A stretch of DNA of 64,000 bases, taken from Siniperca chuatsi. Taxonomy: Eukaryota > Chordata > Actinopteri > Centrarchiformes > Sinipercidae. The first letter of the stretch is position 1, and each line of letters opens with the position of its first letter. Shown piece by piece: positions 47,238 through 60,121 of the stretch. The notes beneath the pieces are model-generated. The model saw only the letters and a list, made by a program, of their open reading frames with translations. It was not told where the DNA came from and searched no databases. The position numbers and the translations under genes are program-made. The stretch spans positions 13,019,001-13,083,000 of the forward strand of contig NC_058042.1 in NCBI RefSeq assembly GCF_020085105.1, written 5' to 3'.

Positions 47238-50200
47238 CGAGCACTGACCCAGTTGGTTCTGCAGGTCACTGTACTGGTAATATTCAACATATTTGTTCTG
47301 GCTGAAGAAGTTCTTGTAGACATGTCGCCCTCCAAACAGCCACACATCTGAGTCGTCTGTGATGGTGCCGTGTGTGTGGTCAGTGCGGTCGAGTGCTGCA
47401 CACTGAGCCTCAGCCTCCATCGGCGCCACCAGGAACGGCACACCAAACAGCCGCAGCAGCTCCTGGTATCAAAGACGAACAAATCATTACTTCCCCCCCT
47501 CCAAAAAAACAAAAACAAGACACAAGGTACCAATGCTGATGGGTTGTGTCTTGATCATCAGGGTTATACTGTGATTATGTCATGTTGTCTTGTCAACATT
47601 TTAAAATTTTTTCTGACTTCTTGATGACACTGAGACTATTTGCCAGGTTTTTAAACACGTTTTGGACCGTGTTCTTATAACTAAAACCTTTTTATCTCAA
47701 CTGTAGTCATCTGAAAGATACCTTCGCTCTTTGCAGCCTTATCAAAACAGCCAAAGGGATTAATGAAGATCAGGCACTTTAGAGGTTTTACATTAAGTGG
47801 TGATTTTATGAAGAAGAAAATACTGACAACTCGTGACAATTAAAAGTGTGAGTGACTTGATACTGACTGCATGGCTCTGGGAATGTTTAGCAGAGGAAAT
47901 TTATAAACGTCATTCTCACACCTTCTCTGCGTTTTCATATCTCAGTCCAGTGACAAAGTGTATGCATGTGTGTTTACATTTCTGTCCATTTTGTGTGTTG
48001 ATGTGATTTTATAGTGCATTGTGTTCACCTGGCTCTCCAGGTACATCTGTCCAGTGACTGTGTTCGCCATCCTCTCCTGCTGCTGTTTCAGCTCCCTCAG
48101 GCTGCTCTGCTCCACCTGCAGAGAGCTCTCCAGAGCCTCCAGCTCATCCTGCAGCACAAACAGACACACACACAGACAGTTGCTGCATCAGCCCTGGTCT
48201 CATACACATTAAACAGCTCAAACATGTATATGTCAACTGATAAGTAACAAAGAATTACATTGTGGTCACAATTATTGAAAAATCAAATTTAAGGGATCCT
48301 CCCAAAAACAGTTGTTTATGTTATGTGTTTATGTAAAAACAAAAAAGGAAATTGGCCGATTCATTATTATATATTTTAAACTCTCAGATATCAGTGTCTG
48401 CCTCAAATATCCAGTATTATTCAGACTATAATAACAAATGTCATGACAAAATTGTCTAAGTGGTGTAAAACATACCCTGACATTTTTTTTCGTTTGCCAT
48501 ATTAAAAGTAGTACAACCATTTTTTATAGGGTTGGTTCACCCAAGTTAGAAAAAAAAAAAACATTAGTGGTATCTAGCCAAGCAGATAGTTTCATTTGTC
48601 CAGGTTTGAGATATCTGTTCCTCACATTTCTGCCTCCACCCCAAGACAATGGAAGTGAATTTGGTTTGTGGTGCTCACAGCATTCATTTAAAAAAATCTA
48701 GTGGCTATATGCATGGCTAGATACAACTAGAAGTCATTTCACAAGTATATTTTGTGTAATTTGGGTGAACTGACCCTTTTAAATAGTTATTAGCATTGAA
48801 GTCAAAATCTTGCACATCTGAACAATACCTACCACATCAAAGTGTTCCCATTCATTGATCGCTGGATTTGAGCAGGATTCTTTCTCTGTTCCCTCCTTCA
48901 GCTCTTTCTCTTCATTATGTCTCTTTTTGTCCTCTTCTTCCTGTAATTTCAAAGCAGCAGCTTGTTCACTGGGAGCCTCTGTCAAACTTTCCTCTGGTTT
49001 TTCTTCCTTCTTGGTCCCATCTTTACGGCCCTCATCGGAAGATCCTTTCTCTTTATTCAATACAAGTGAATCATCTGCATCCTCATCTTTAAATTCATCT
49101 TCTGACACCTCAATGAAGCTCTCTGGGAAAACAAAAAAAGCACTTTTGTTAATGTCTACTGGTTTAAGAAATTATGAATGAGTGTGATCTTAAACCGACT
49201 ATTACTGTACCTTCTGACTCGCTCTCCTCACTGCCCTCTGACTTCACATCATCAGGATGAATTTCAGTCTGTGCACGGAGAGGTTTTCCATATATCTGAG
49301 CAGAGGCATTGATAGATAATGTGTTTCGGTTGGAAGGAGCAGCACCTTGTGGTTGAACCAGATTACTGTTCTTTGTGATCAGTCCGTGCTCTGATTCTCT
49401 TCTCTCCAGCTCTTCTTCTTCTTTCTCTGTCTGTCCTCTACTTCCTGTGTTTATATTCTCTGCCAACTGTCCGTTCTTTGTCTCCTCTTCTGACTTCCTC
49501 TCTCTCTTGTGAGTTTGTTGCACTGCCGCAAAGCGAAGTGCTTTATTTCTCTGACCAATCACTTCCTCCATCTCATCTTCAGAACTAACAAACAAACTGA
49601 AATCTTTCACGTGTAAACTTTGGCCTGTTGGGTTCCCCTTAAATTCAGATTTTTCATTAGGTAAAGAGTTCATGTCGTCAGGTTCTGTCTCTTCCTCTGA
49701 GCTGCTGATGATCACTTGTGGCACAGGATGTTGAATATTTGCCTGCAGTTTGGTGGGTGAGCTGCTGATTAGAATCCTATGTTCGGAAGCACCTTCTCCC
49801 TCCTCAGTGAGGGCTTGTTGGATTGCCAACAGGGTGCGAGGGGACAAACTACCATCCTTCTTATCCCGGTCCACCTTCTCCTCATCTGAGCTGTCGTTCA
49901 TTGCAGCCTGGATTGCCTTGAGTGTACGAGGTGAGGGCGGTGATGTGTCTCCCTGAGACGGCTTTGAGACAGAGGGTTTGGAGTCTTTTGAGGAGGGACC
50001 CCGCGCTTTATCCTCTTCCTCACAAGCAGGGCGCCACAGGGGCTCTGGTCTGCCCGCTGCCTGTCTTTTGCAGCCTGACAGGGAGCTCCCAGACCAGGGT
50101 GCAGCTGCAGGTTGGCTCTCGGGGGCAGTCTCACTCTTTTTGGAGCCTACGTAGGAAAAGTGGAGTGGTGTTTTAAATATGAACAACAAGTTTACATTTT

Positions 50201-53200
50201 TAGATGTGTGTCTAAATGATACCAGTGAAACCCTGTTAAAGGACCATTCCACAAGAAGTCATGCAACCTTTACTTTACGACAACCACTGTCTAAAACACA
50301 ACAGGAGATTATAGATTAAATTCCTACTTCCCAGGCAAACACTGGTTTCTGTAGATTTCAATATGGCACCAAGTCTTCTTGCAGAGATTTAAAATATGAC
50401 TGAGATGAGTAACTTATCACACTGAACAATTAGTGTGCTTTATTTTATATCAAAATGACACTGTAATAATACAGTTGTGATAAGTGACTATTTTGGAAAC
50501 TCTTTCTTTTTGATGCGTTCAAGAAATCCGACCAGTGATAATTGAGAATTTTCCTGTAAAATGCTGAAAAACTGTAAACATATCACCATAGCTGCCCTCA
50601 CCTTTAATAAGGATATAGTGGGAATGGTCTTCTGACACCAGTCGGTGTGACTCCACGCTGTGACTCTGCTGGTCCCCGTCTTGTTGGTAGAGCTGTGGAG
50701 CGTTGCCGGCGCTCCGCTGGCTCATCTCTTTCTCCACACCCTCCAGATGCTGGTTCAGCTGGTTCCTCTGCAGCAGGCCGGCCAACTGGTACTGGGAAAA
50801 GTCTCCTGAATGCTATGAGGGAGTGAAAGGGAGTCCGTGTTGAAGAGGAGGAGATGGGTGAGTGAGTGTGCGTGTGTGTGTGTGTGTGCGTGTGCGTGTG
50901 TGGGAATGAGAGTGGACACTACCTCTGGAGGTTTGTGGTACATGGTCCGGCGTCTTTTGGAAAACTCTTTCATGTCTTTGAGTATCTCATGTTTCATTTC
51001 AGGAGGCAGGCTGGCAAACTCCTCTGAGTTGATGTCCACTGAGTTGGGGTCTCCATACAACTCTCCCTGAGACACAGCGAGCAATCTGGCTTCAAATGTC
51101 AATTATCAAAACAGGGTATTCATACAAAAAAAGGCTGGGCGATAAAGCCAACCAACATAAGAACATGGTAATAATGTGATGATCTTTCTTTCGGACATGA
51201 CTCTAAATACTGTCAGAAGATAGTGACACATAGTATAGTTTTATGAAACAATCCTTTGTAAAAAAAAAAAAAAAAAAACATGATGGCCTAACAGAGGCCT
51301 TCACTGTTGATTTCACTCAGCGAAAACAGTTTAAAACGTTTTGAAGAAAATTGTATCACTTTATTGTAATATAGCCAGGACCAGACCAGGGTCCAACAAC
51401 AACCAAGCGGTAATAAAATATTATTTAAACTAAAAATACCAGATAATATCTTGTCTCTTACCACCAATATTATATTGATAGAATTGCCCAGCTAAAACAC
51501 AAACTATTTGAAGCTATTTTATTTGTTGTTGGTGCAATATAATGTGATGCTCTTGAGTGTATGATATGTTTACCTGATACATGTGAAAACTGTCAGTCGT
51601 CTCCTCCTCCTCTTTATCTTCCTCCTCTTCTGAACTGCAAGAACGAAACACAATCATTACAGTACCAGTATTATACATGAAATAACTATATAATGGACAT
51701 AATCATTGAACATTTCAAATTAACCATATACACTTACCTGTACTTGAGATTTGATATTGTACATACATAGTTATATCTCACTTCTCATACATATCTATAT
51801 GCAACTCACCAAGCGTGATCCTTACCGTTAACCTGTTTATATTATTGCCATTGTGTATATTTTGGATTTGCACCTAACTGATATTTTGTATTCGCACTTT
51901 ATATATTTGCACACTTTCCTACTTTGTACTGCAACTGCTGCACAACAATTTCAATGGGGATGATTAAAGTTTTATCTTATCTTATAAAACTATACATTTT
52001 GCTAAGTGCTCCTTCATGCACAGTTAATGTTAACTTGTCACCGATTAAAGAAAAAAAGAGTATTTAGTTATTTGTGAGCTCTGTTCAGACAAAAAAAAAA
52101 AAAAACTTGAGCTCAAAACTTGGCTTGACTAGTCAGGAGGCTTTAAATCATTTTACCTTATTAATACAAACCCATTCGTTTTCACGGAGTACCTGACTCT
52201 CCAATCTAACACGCGTGAAGATGAGAAGCTTTCCAGCCTCCTCACTGTTTAGCAAAGGGTGGATGTAAAACTCTGGTGTGGACTGGGGATTATGACTAAC
52301 TGAATTAAGTGCCATTGTATCAACAATAACAGGTGAGTAGTAATCTTTCCCAGGCCTCTGACCTGCTTTTGTCCTGCTCCTCTGCAGCTGGCAGGGCTGG
52401 TAGAACATACATGTCGTCCATCTCATCTCTCCTCACACTGGAGAGGCTGGGTAGAGGATCCTTACTGTGGCAGGAAAAAAAGACGGACACTTCAGATATA
52501 ACAGTCATTGTAATCGCAGTAGACAGTTAATCTGACAGTTAATCCGATTTGTTTCTACAACTATTGTTGGGATGTCATGTGATTCCAGAGACGGGAGCGC
52601 CATCCCTCCACCTGTACACTGCCCCTGTCCCTTACCTGCGGTCTCCAAGTGCAGCTTTGATAGCTTGTCTCTTCAGGAATGTCTTTAGGAGTTTCTCATT
52701 GGTCTGTTTGGACTCCCGGCTCAACTCCTCTTTCCTCTGCCTCCTGAGAGCCTGCAGGAGAGCAACAGCCATGTTAAACGAATAGGTGGGAAATGAATCC
52801 CATCCATTTGGAAGAAATATCCAAAATCAGTTAACTTTATTTAGAAGACATTTACACAGACCGGTTATGTGGTTCTTCAGGAAGAACCGGACGTACCAGA
52901 GTCTGTTTCTTCAGCAGTGGTGCGTCCCCATCAAACACAAAGACTGGCCTGATGCGGAAGAAGAGCAGCTTACAGATGCGGTGGAAGAGAGTGAGCAGGT
53001 GGGCGTTCTGGACACTGTTGCCTTCACGGTCCCTCACTCCCTTCACTGCCTGGTTCAGCCATATACTGATGTCTAGAGGTAGCCGGTTAAGGTTAATGCT
53101 ATGGCTTAACAGAAGATAGTCAGTTACATCAATACATCTGACAGAGAGATGCAGGAAAGATGATGGGACCCTACTCAAGCAATGAAGGACACATAGAAAG

Positions 53201-53317
53201 ATAAATAGATCACCACCAAGTCAGGATACCAACAGCAAGGATCTTTCCTTCCAGAGTCTCGGGGTTGATGGGTTTCCCTGTACTCTCCAGCAGCCTCCAG
53301 AGTCCGTGCACTCCCAT
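43667..53317 (-). CDS. ercc5: DNA repair endonuclease XPG (15 exons, 1146 aa)
   Basis: ERCC5/XPG is the structure-specific FEN1-family nuclease that makes the 3' cut in nucleotide excision repair and binds TFIIH. Exons: 53230-53317, 52897-53072, 52636-52751, 52363-52464, 51574-51634, 50923-51066, 50602-50812, 49211-50146, 48833-49122, 48029-48148, 47249-47462, 46034-46178, 45252-45452, 45081-45165, 43667-44218, all in frame. The N-nuclease part starts [16 protein letters not shown] with metal residues Asp30 and Asp77 ([10 protein letters not shown]). The acidic spacer in exon 8 carries two SPRTL-AIQ-A motifs (about 371-381 and 401-411). The I-nuclease part has Glu764 and Glu766 (APMEAEAQC), Asp785 and Asp787 (TDDSDVW) and Asp836 (LLGSDYTEG). 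A PIP box QLRIDSFF is at 965-972. The C-terminus is rich in Arg-Gly. The 15-exon layout equals human; length is close to human (1186). Confidence 0.95.
44393..45060. mobile_element. hAT-like MITE in ercc5 intron 14
   Basis: The left end cagtagttaccaacctttt and the right end ctggttgggaatcactg are inverted matches to the CAGTGGTTCCCAACC type of hAT termini. The interior is AT-rich without a reading frame. No clean 8-bp flanking duplication remains. Confidence 0.5.
45166..45251 (-). other. ercc5: U12-type AT-AC intron (ercc5 intron 13)
   Basis: The intron is 86 nt. The donor reads GA|ATATCCTTTC, the minor-spliceosome consensus. The branch region ttcctaaac ends 11 nt before the acceptor tttAC|ATTC. 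Joining gives [11 protein letters not shown], matching human IREFCQRYFGW. No GT-AG alternative keeps the conserved residues. Confidence 0.92.
47184..47236 (+). repeat. (CA)n microsatellite in ercc5 intron 11
   Basis: About 26 AC units lie close to the exon 11 donor side, on the strand opposite to the gene. Confidence 0.85.
48528..48778. mobile_element. MITE with 21-bp TTCACCCAA-type TIRs in ercc5 intron 9
   Basis: The left end agggttggttcacccaagtta and the right end taatttgggtgaactgaccct are near-perfect inverted repeats. The 250-bp interior is non-coding. It is the same family as 32838-33708. Confidence 0.7.
51680..51985 (+). mobile_element. LINE/SINE 3' tail in ercc5 intron 4
   Basis: The stretch ends in acaacaatttcaatggggat, then gattaaag and ttttatcttatctta. 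Short TATCT-type tail repeats after such a UTR are typical of L2-like fish retroposons. No coding part was seen. Confidence 0.45.
53073..53229 (-). other. ercc5: Probable U12-type GT-AG intron (ercc5 intron 1)
   Basis: The donor is G|GTATCCTGA, close to the U12 consensus RTATCCTTT. A branch-site match aaccttaac lies about 14 nt before the acceptor (ctctag|AC). There is no long polypyrimidine tract. Splicing restores [11 protein letters not shown] exactly. Confidence 0.7.
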
Positions 53318-54446
53318 GATAACTGTAGTCCAAAACTCACCCAAAATAATGCGAGTATCAAAAACTGAAACACACGACAACAAGTTAACTATGCTTGACT
53401 AATTTGAACATTTTCTCGTATCAACTCCGAAACCACTGCAGTGGAAAAACAAGCAGCAGCATCTTAGCGGCACTTTTCAACGTTTGGTGTAACACAATGT
53501 TTGTCCGTAGAGCACACATTAACTACGCATGAAGGTTCCGCGTCATTCACATCGGATTACATTCAATTGTTACACCACCAGCTTCGGGCAGAATCAATGT
53601 TATGATATTTAATCAGTTTTACATTTAGTTGATGTTATAACAACTCGGGTAGAATAACACAGCAACAGATCGCAGATGAGTTTTGTGGGGAGGCGACGGG
53701 ACGGACAGCTGTCATTGTGGGTTTTATTTTCCTGGGTAACACCTGTCAGGCTTTCTTGTATAACATTGCTTCTTCGACAAAATGAATACGTTAAATGTAA
53801 TGTCAGAAAGTGTCGGGGTAAATAACGATTTGGGGTATTTATCTGTGCACAGTGCGAACAGTGAACTCCCCGCAGCTTTAGTTTGCAAGAGGGCAGCGGT
53901 TTTTTGACAGGAAGTTTTGCCTGAGGGGATAATCTCAGGGCAAAAAGTCGTTTTTGTCCACCGTCAGAGGCCAACAGCGTCCGGTGACAAAATAAACAGC
54001 TTGCGGTTGCTTACAGAGAATTAATCGGGAGGAGGTTGAACCTGGAGGTTTCCCGGTATGCTATCTAATAATTTGTCTGAATCCCCCCCCCCAAATATAT
54101 ATATATTCCACATATACTGGAAAGTGTCTTCCCGTGTAGTTAATCCTGATAGCGTTAACGTTACTGTACCTTGGGTTATTAAACTTTCCGTCAACGCTGC
54201 TCGACAACCAGCTAACGTTAGCAAGTTAGCTTACTAGCTAGCTACCGTTATCGCGTAACGCTATCAGTACCTCAGCTATTAACCCTGTCCTTTAACTAGC
54301 GGCCTTCTTTCATCGCTGTCACAAGCACTAAATGCTACAAATGTTAACAACAAAGTAACTTTCCCCATTGTCAATTGTCACAGGACGAAGAGTCACCAGG
54401 GTTTCACCTAGACTACAGACTTCCTTCTCAACTAACCACCTCCACC
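53318..54446. promoter_or_regulatory. Divergent ercc5 / blzf1 promoter interval
   Basis: The two start codons lie 1.1 kb apart in divergent orientation. The interval holds both 5' UTRs. A CACAG followed by exon-like sequence at about 54379 could be an acceptor for a blzf1 5' UTR exon. A gctaacgttagc-rich stretch lies at about 54205-54250. No coding exon was recognised. Confidence 0.45.
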
Positions 54447-57400
54447 ATGACTGCTGCTGTGAGAGGTATGTGTTGTTTTCATTACATCTCCAGTATTTAC
54501 ATTTCACATTTCCTACCTGTTCAGCCAGTTGCAACAAAGTGATAAAACGTCTGTCTTGTCTGAGTGGTTAATGACCGCTTTTGTGTAAGACTTAGGCCGA
54601 CCCTTCATTCTGTCTTTCTCTACTGCTTATTGCAGATACAATTTGACTTATTTAACGGTTGATAAGCAGATAACTGATTTCTTCGTATCCAGCTTGGTAG
54701 TTAGCCTGTTTAGACTATAAATACTGTGTACTTTAGACTGATCCGGATTGTGTTTCATTACAACTGCAAAATCATACCGTCAGCATCTTAGATGATCACT
54801 TGATTTAACGCTGGTCAAGCAAAGCAGCACCTTCAGCGGAAGACTCATCCCACCAAAAAGCACCACAGGAAGTCATTCCTGCCTGTGGCCATCAAACTCT
54901 TTAACTCCTCCCTCTATGGGTTAGTCTGTATGACCCTAGGCCACTAAACTGAACATTGATCATTACATCTCTGCCATAATTGAATAATTGTGCAATATTC
55001 TGTGTACTACTCCCGTGCAATATTAGTTTTCCCATGTTAGTTTTTCTTATTTATTGTTATTGATATTATATACCTCTATTACTCTTGACAGTACATGCAC
55101 CTCTGCTTATTACTTATTTTGTTACATTGTATTATTATACTCTACTATCATCATCAACCGGTAAACCCACTTGGTACTTGACACTTAGTTTATCTTATAC
55201 TTATACCGACCTGATACTTAATTTATTTTCTGACCTGTTTTTATAGTGTTTTATAGTGTATCATATTGTTTGCTAGTACTTTCTCCTGTGTGCACTGACG
55301 TAAAGGCGAGGATTAATACTATACCTTACATGACACATGCATGTGTAGAACTGGATCCCATTGCATCCTTAGTTATGTTAGTTAGTCATAGGAATGTCCA
55401 CACCTGAATTTAGAGCAGTCCACTTCTGATTGGATCACGAAGGATACAAGTGCAAATTGTAAACTTGGTCGTATTGATTTCTTCCAGATTCTGCCAAAGT
55501 GCCTATCCGAGGTGCTGGCGATGGCATGGAAACTGAAAAACCGCCGGCCATTCTGGAGGTAAACACAGATACATTGCTACCAGGTCCATCTGCAGTTCCC
55601 CTCCTGAAGGTGGCTAGCCCAAAACACAGCCTCAAATCTAGCCATCCTGCTCCCCCTGCTGCTCCCCAGCCTCTCGGGGTGCTCCACCTGGGCAAGGTGA
55701 GTCGAGAGGCCTGCACAGAGGTGGAGGCTGTGAGGATTATCGTCCCACGTGCCGCTATTAGCCGAAGCAGCCGTACAGGACCTGCTGAGGGGAAAGGGGA
55801 GGCTGGGCAACAGGCTGAGGAGCAGGGCTCTCCCCCGCTGCCTCTGGTGGAGGACTGGAGAGGACAGATGGAGAAGCTGCAGAACTCTGAACGCAGGCTC
55901 CTGCAGGACAAGGAAGGCCTTTCCAATCAGCTCCGTGTGCAGACAGAGGTAAGGCCCCAATGAAGCAGATACATTTTATTTATATATTAGACATACTAGG
56001 CTTTGCATAGTCAGGTTTATTGCTGTTTCGTGTATCAAAACTTGCAGAAAGTATGGATAACGGTATTGATAATATCACAGATCGCAACATTATTAATTAA
56101 TTTCAATGTTTTATGTAAAATTTATTGAATTTGTTGTTCTGTCTGGATAAGTCCAAATAGTTAATAGATCGTAATCATGCTCCGTATTGTCTCTTTGAGT
56201 GGACTTAGCAATGAGACCACTGTATTTTGGTTTAACTTTTCAGTGATGAAGTGCTTTTAAGTGAATATAAAGGAAACGGCTGTAAAAGGAATTTGGTAAC
56301 TTTTATTCATTCCATTTGCCAGGTGAACCGTGAGCTAAAGAAACTGCTGGTGGCGTCGGTGGGTGATGACCTTCAGTACCACTTTGAGCGTATGGCACGA
56401 GAGAAGAACCAGCTGATTCTGGAGAACGAGGCTCTAGGCCAGAGTCTGGCGCACACCGCGGAGCAGCTGGAGCGAATGAGTATCCAATGTGACGTTTGGA
56501 GGAGCAAGTTCCTGGCCAGCAGGTATGAAATAAACAAAGTAAATGGTTGGAAATGACAAGGAAAGGATGGAAAGGGATGGGACATTTTATTTCAGGGCAC
56601 CGCCAGCTGCTATCCTCTCATCCTCGGTTTTAAAAGAAGCTTTATGTGGGCAAGCATCTGTCAAGGACATTTCAGCATAGCTGGAGGAAGACAAATAAAA
56701 TAAAAAAGATTATTCTTTTGTAAGGATCAATTAGAGATGTCATAATTACTGTTATCACACTGAATAAACACTTCACACATCAATGTTGTCTCTACAGAGT
56801 CATGGCAGAGGAGCTGACGAATGCCAGAGCAGCTCTGCAGAGACAGACCAGAGAGGCACAAGGAGCAATTCAGGACCTGCTGTTAGAGAGAGAAGTTTTC
56901 TCCAGGGACATGGTGCTCACTCACAGGTAACATAACCACTGATCCATAATTACTAAATTAAGTAGTGTTTATTATAATAGCTCACAAAACATTTATCACT
57001 TCTTGAACCTGGAAAAGTAAAGTTTTATGCTTTCAGTAATTTCTATTCTATCAGCTCGTTACTATTCGACAGTACATGGGCATAGTGGTGTTTATCCATG
57101 CAGGCGAAATATATCATTTTGAAACATTTGTCACATGTAATGATTGCATTTTACTGAATTAAAAAGGAGTTATTTGAAAAAAATTTTAGTTAGTAAAAAA
57201 AGTTGTATTTAATATTAGAAATGAAAAGAACTAGGAACCTTAATTTTGCACCTTAATATATTATTGTTCAGTTAGAGACACTTAAGACACATCTTAAGAA
57301 GTTGACATTTATAACAAATAAATATAAAGGGTCTTATTTTTGAAGGAACTGTTAAAGAATTTGAGTAGCAACAAAAACTCTGCTGTGAGAAATTATCTCC

Positions 57401-58255
57401 CTACATAACAATAGATGAGCTATAGTACACAACGTACAGAGATAACTGCATGAACAGTATATCTCAGCCAAGTCAAAAATAAAAACCTCAACACATAAGG
57501 TTCAAGGTTCACAGCTGAGCCACTGATTCTAAAGCATGAATGAAACAGTGACGAGCAACTTCATTTTCAAAATAAAACAGTGTGTGTGCCAGTGGGCATT
57601 GGCTGCCAATCAGGTATAATTGAAGGGCCAAAGGTAAAGGCCCTTCAAGAGTCTGTGCAGCCCTGCAATATTTTGTTAGCAAAAATGATGATGACAGAGT
57701 CTATGTACCGACTTTGCTTGCTTTTCTGTCATCAGATCTCTGGAGCAGCTCCTGGTGTCTCTGCAGTGGGGCAGACAGCAGACGTACTACCCCAGTGCAC
57801 AGCCCCTCAGCACAGGAGAGCTGGCAGCAGCCAATCACAAGCTAGCAGACGCTATCAACTCCCACCTGCTGGGCAACACCAGCAGCAACAGCAGCAGCAG
57901 CGGTGTGGTGAAGGGCAGCAGTGCCATAGCTGAGCAGCTCTGCAGCACACCAGCTGAGAAGATGGCTGAGAAGGTAAGAACTCTATATCCTTGTAAAAAT
58001 CTGACCACTTTCTAATATTTGTCATAAAATCCAGAGGTTCACAAATGTGTCATCTGATTTCTCTCTTAGGTGCTGAAGATCTTAGATCCAATCTCCTGTT
58101 CAGAAAACAAGGCAGAGCCTCAACTCAGTGACTCCACCCCCTCAAACTTCCTCAGCAATAAGAAGAGCATCGGCAGGTTTCACCCATATACCCGCTATGA
58201 GAACATTACTTTTAATTGCTGTGAGCGCTGCACTGGAGACATCCTGGTGCTGTAG
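54447..58255 (+). CDS. blzf1: Golgin-45 / basic leucine zipper nuclear factor 1 (6 exons, 410 aa)
   Basis: Golgin-45 is a Golgi coiled-coil tether that binds Rab2 and GRASP55 and is needed for Golgi stacking and secretion. Exons: 54447-54465, 55488-55948, 56323-56522, 56798-56926, 57736-57973, 58070-58255, 1233 nt in frame. It begins MTAAVRDSAK and then VPIRGAGDGMETEKPP, as in human. A coiled-coil region runs from about residue 135 (MEKLQNSERRLLQDKEGL) through ELKKLLVASVGDDLQYHFER to SIQCDVWRSKFLASRVMA. The C-terminus FHPYTRYENITFNCCERC ends DILVL. Cys400 and Cys403 and the last hydrophobic residues correspond to the part of human golgin-45 that contacts the GRASP55 PDZ region. Human length is 400. 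Confidence 0.94.
54810..54930 (+). mobile_element. LINE 3' coding remnant in blzf1 intron 1
   Basis: A short frame reads HHRKSFLPVAIKLFNSS, the typical C-terminal end of the reverse-transcriptase ORF of L2/CR1-like fish LINEs. AT-rich sequence follows up to about 55330 and may be its 3' UTR. The copy is severely 5'-truncated. Confidence 0.55.
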
Positions 58256-60030
58256 AGGTCAAAGAGCGGCAAAACGTCCCAGTCTGACACCAATGCAGCA
58301 TCAGAGCTTATTTCAAATGACTGAGGTCTGAACAGGAGTGTACTCTGGAGGATATTACTTGCTATCGGTGGGGTATGCGATTCTAATCCAATACACGTCT
58401 TTTTGTCAAATTCAACGAATATCTCCTCACGGTACGCTAGCTGTCCGATCAGTGTGTGCACTGAAAAAAAAATCCAGTATTTGTACACAGCCCTGGCTCT
58501 GTAAATGGGAAACAAACAAAGTGGCTCGGACCAAGCCACACAACACTATTACAGCCACGACTTGTGTGTCAGGTAACGTTAAATGACTTGCTCACGGACA
58601 TTCAGCTTACTTTCTAATTTGCCAAGATATACTCTTGTGGTGATGTTAGCTTAAGTAACAGGAGAGTTGTGAGTTTTGCTGTCTGGAGCTGGTTTGCTGC
58701 CTCTGGGAAACCGTCTCGTCCTCTCTGGCTGTTTCAGCTTTGCAGCAGCAACTGTAGCGACAGTTTAACGCACAACCTAGCTAACCTTAGTTACATTACT
58801 TGCTGTGTTGTTGTTCGCTCTATATCATGGTATTTGTCATGGTATTGGATTTCTCCAGAATCGCATTCCCCACCTTTTAAGTGACTTCTTCAGTCGACAC
58901 CAAAAGTTAGCAGCTCAAGCAGACATTTTGTGTATCTGATTTTGTGTTTGGATTTTCATAATTTCAGATAATGGTTTTAAATTTTTTTCAAGCTGCTGTT
59001 TATTTTGCTCTCTTTAACTTGAAAAAAAGCTAAATGGGAACACTGAGTTGTTTGTTCAGGAATCATGATGTGAAAGTGAAACAGAATGCATTTCAGAGCC
59101 TTTGCAGCCTGGTTTAAACCATGGAGCGTGCTATTTATTGCTGGAATGTGAGGTCAAGATGAGTCGGTGTTACATGATGGACACTGTTAGGGTGTCTGCT
59201 TATTCAAACTTAAACATTAGGCTAGTGTGTTTATTTACATATTCCTATAATAAGTAAAATGTGCAAACAGGTTGCAATGCATAAGTGTGTTTACAGGACA
59301 GCCTGTTGTGGAAATACCCTCCAGGAAGTTAACAAACAACAGATAATGAGCTAATTGCACAGTCACATGTGTACTGTGACTGTAATAACAAAAATAAGTG
59401 AGGATTCTTCTTATACTGTAGAGGTCTCGCCAAATTTCTCAGTATGATGGTGCTATCATATTTAAAAAAATATTGTGTTAATATATTTTGTATATTGCAT
59501 GCTGCAAAGACATACATTCAATATTTTTGAAGTGGTTTGTCAGTACTACAGTAGACTGTTATTGTGCAACAGTATTGTTTAAAGAAAGCCCTGATATTGT
59601 CAAATGCCCACTCACACACACACGTTCAGTAATTTGCAAATGGTTTGACTTTGTGGTGTTTCAAAGAAAAGCTTGACGTTTTTCTAAAATTTTCCAGAGA
59701 GATTTTAAGTTTTGATGTTTGATTTGTTTTCATTGAATCATGTTATATTCGTTTGGGCGATGTTTTTTGTAATTCCTTATTTAAAAATGACGTTTTTTTG
59801 CCTCAAAATGTACTACTATGAAACGACTAGTAATGTATTACACATGCCTTTTTCTGTGCCGTTTTCTAAAACCAAGCTGTATAATATTTTGGTTTATTGC
59901 ATCTGTATGGAAAAGTTTAAACTTTGCAGTGATGATGACGGTATAATTTACAGTAAAAGCACACTGTAAAAATATTAATACATCTTTGTTTTCCATGTCA
60001 GACCAAAATAAAGACCAAACTAGTTTCTAT
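58256..60030 (+). other. blzf1: blzf1 3' UTR with polyA signal
   Basis: The first good AATAAA is at 60007-60012, giving a UTR of about 1.75 kb that includes a MITE at 58367-58875. Nothing coding was seen. Use of this signal is inferred. Confidence 0.5.
58367..58875. mobile_element. ~510-bp MITE with ~30-bp TIRs in blzf1 3' UTR
   Basis: The left end ggtggggtatgcgattct then aatccaatac and the right end gtattggatttctcc then agaatcgcattccccacc are inverted copies. There is no transposase frame. The same terminal phrase is common in percomorph genomes. Confidence 0.65.
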
Positions 60031-60121
60031 CTTTTTAAAATGTCTTGTTCTTGTCTTGTTTATAACCCTGCACTGGAGTTAAAAAAAGCAATAAGTAAGC
60101 ACCAATGACAATCTATTACAT

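Noticed and set aside
48855-49181. Ser-rich plus-strand frame
   Set aside because: It is the complement of the acidic exon 9 of ercc5 (Glu and Asp codons read as Ser, Phe and Leu).
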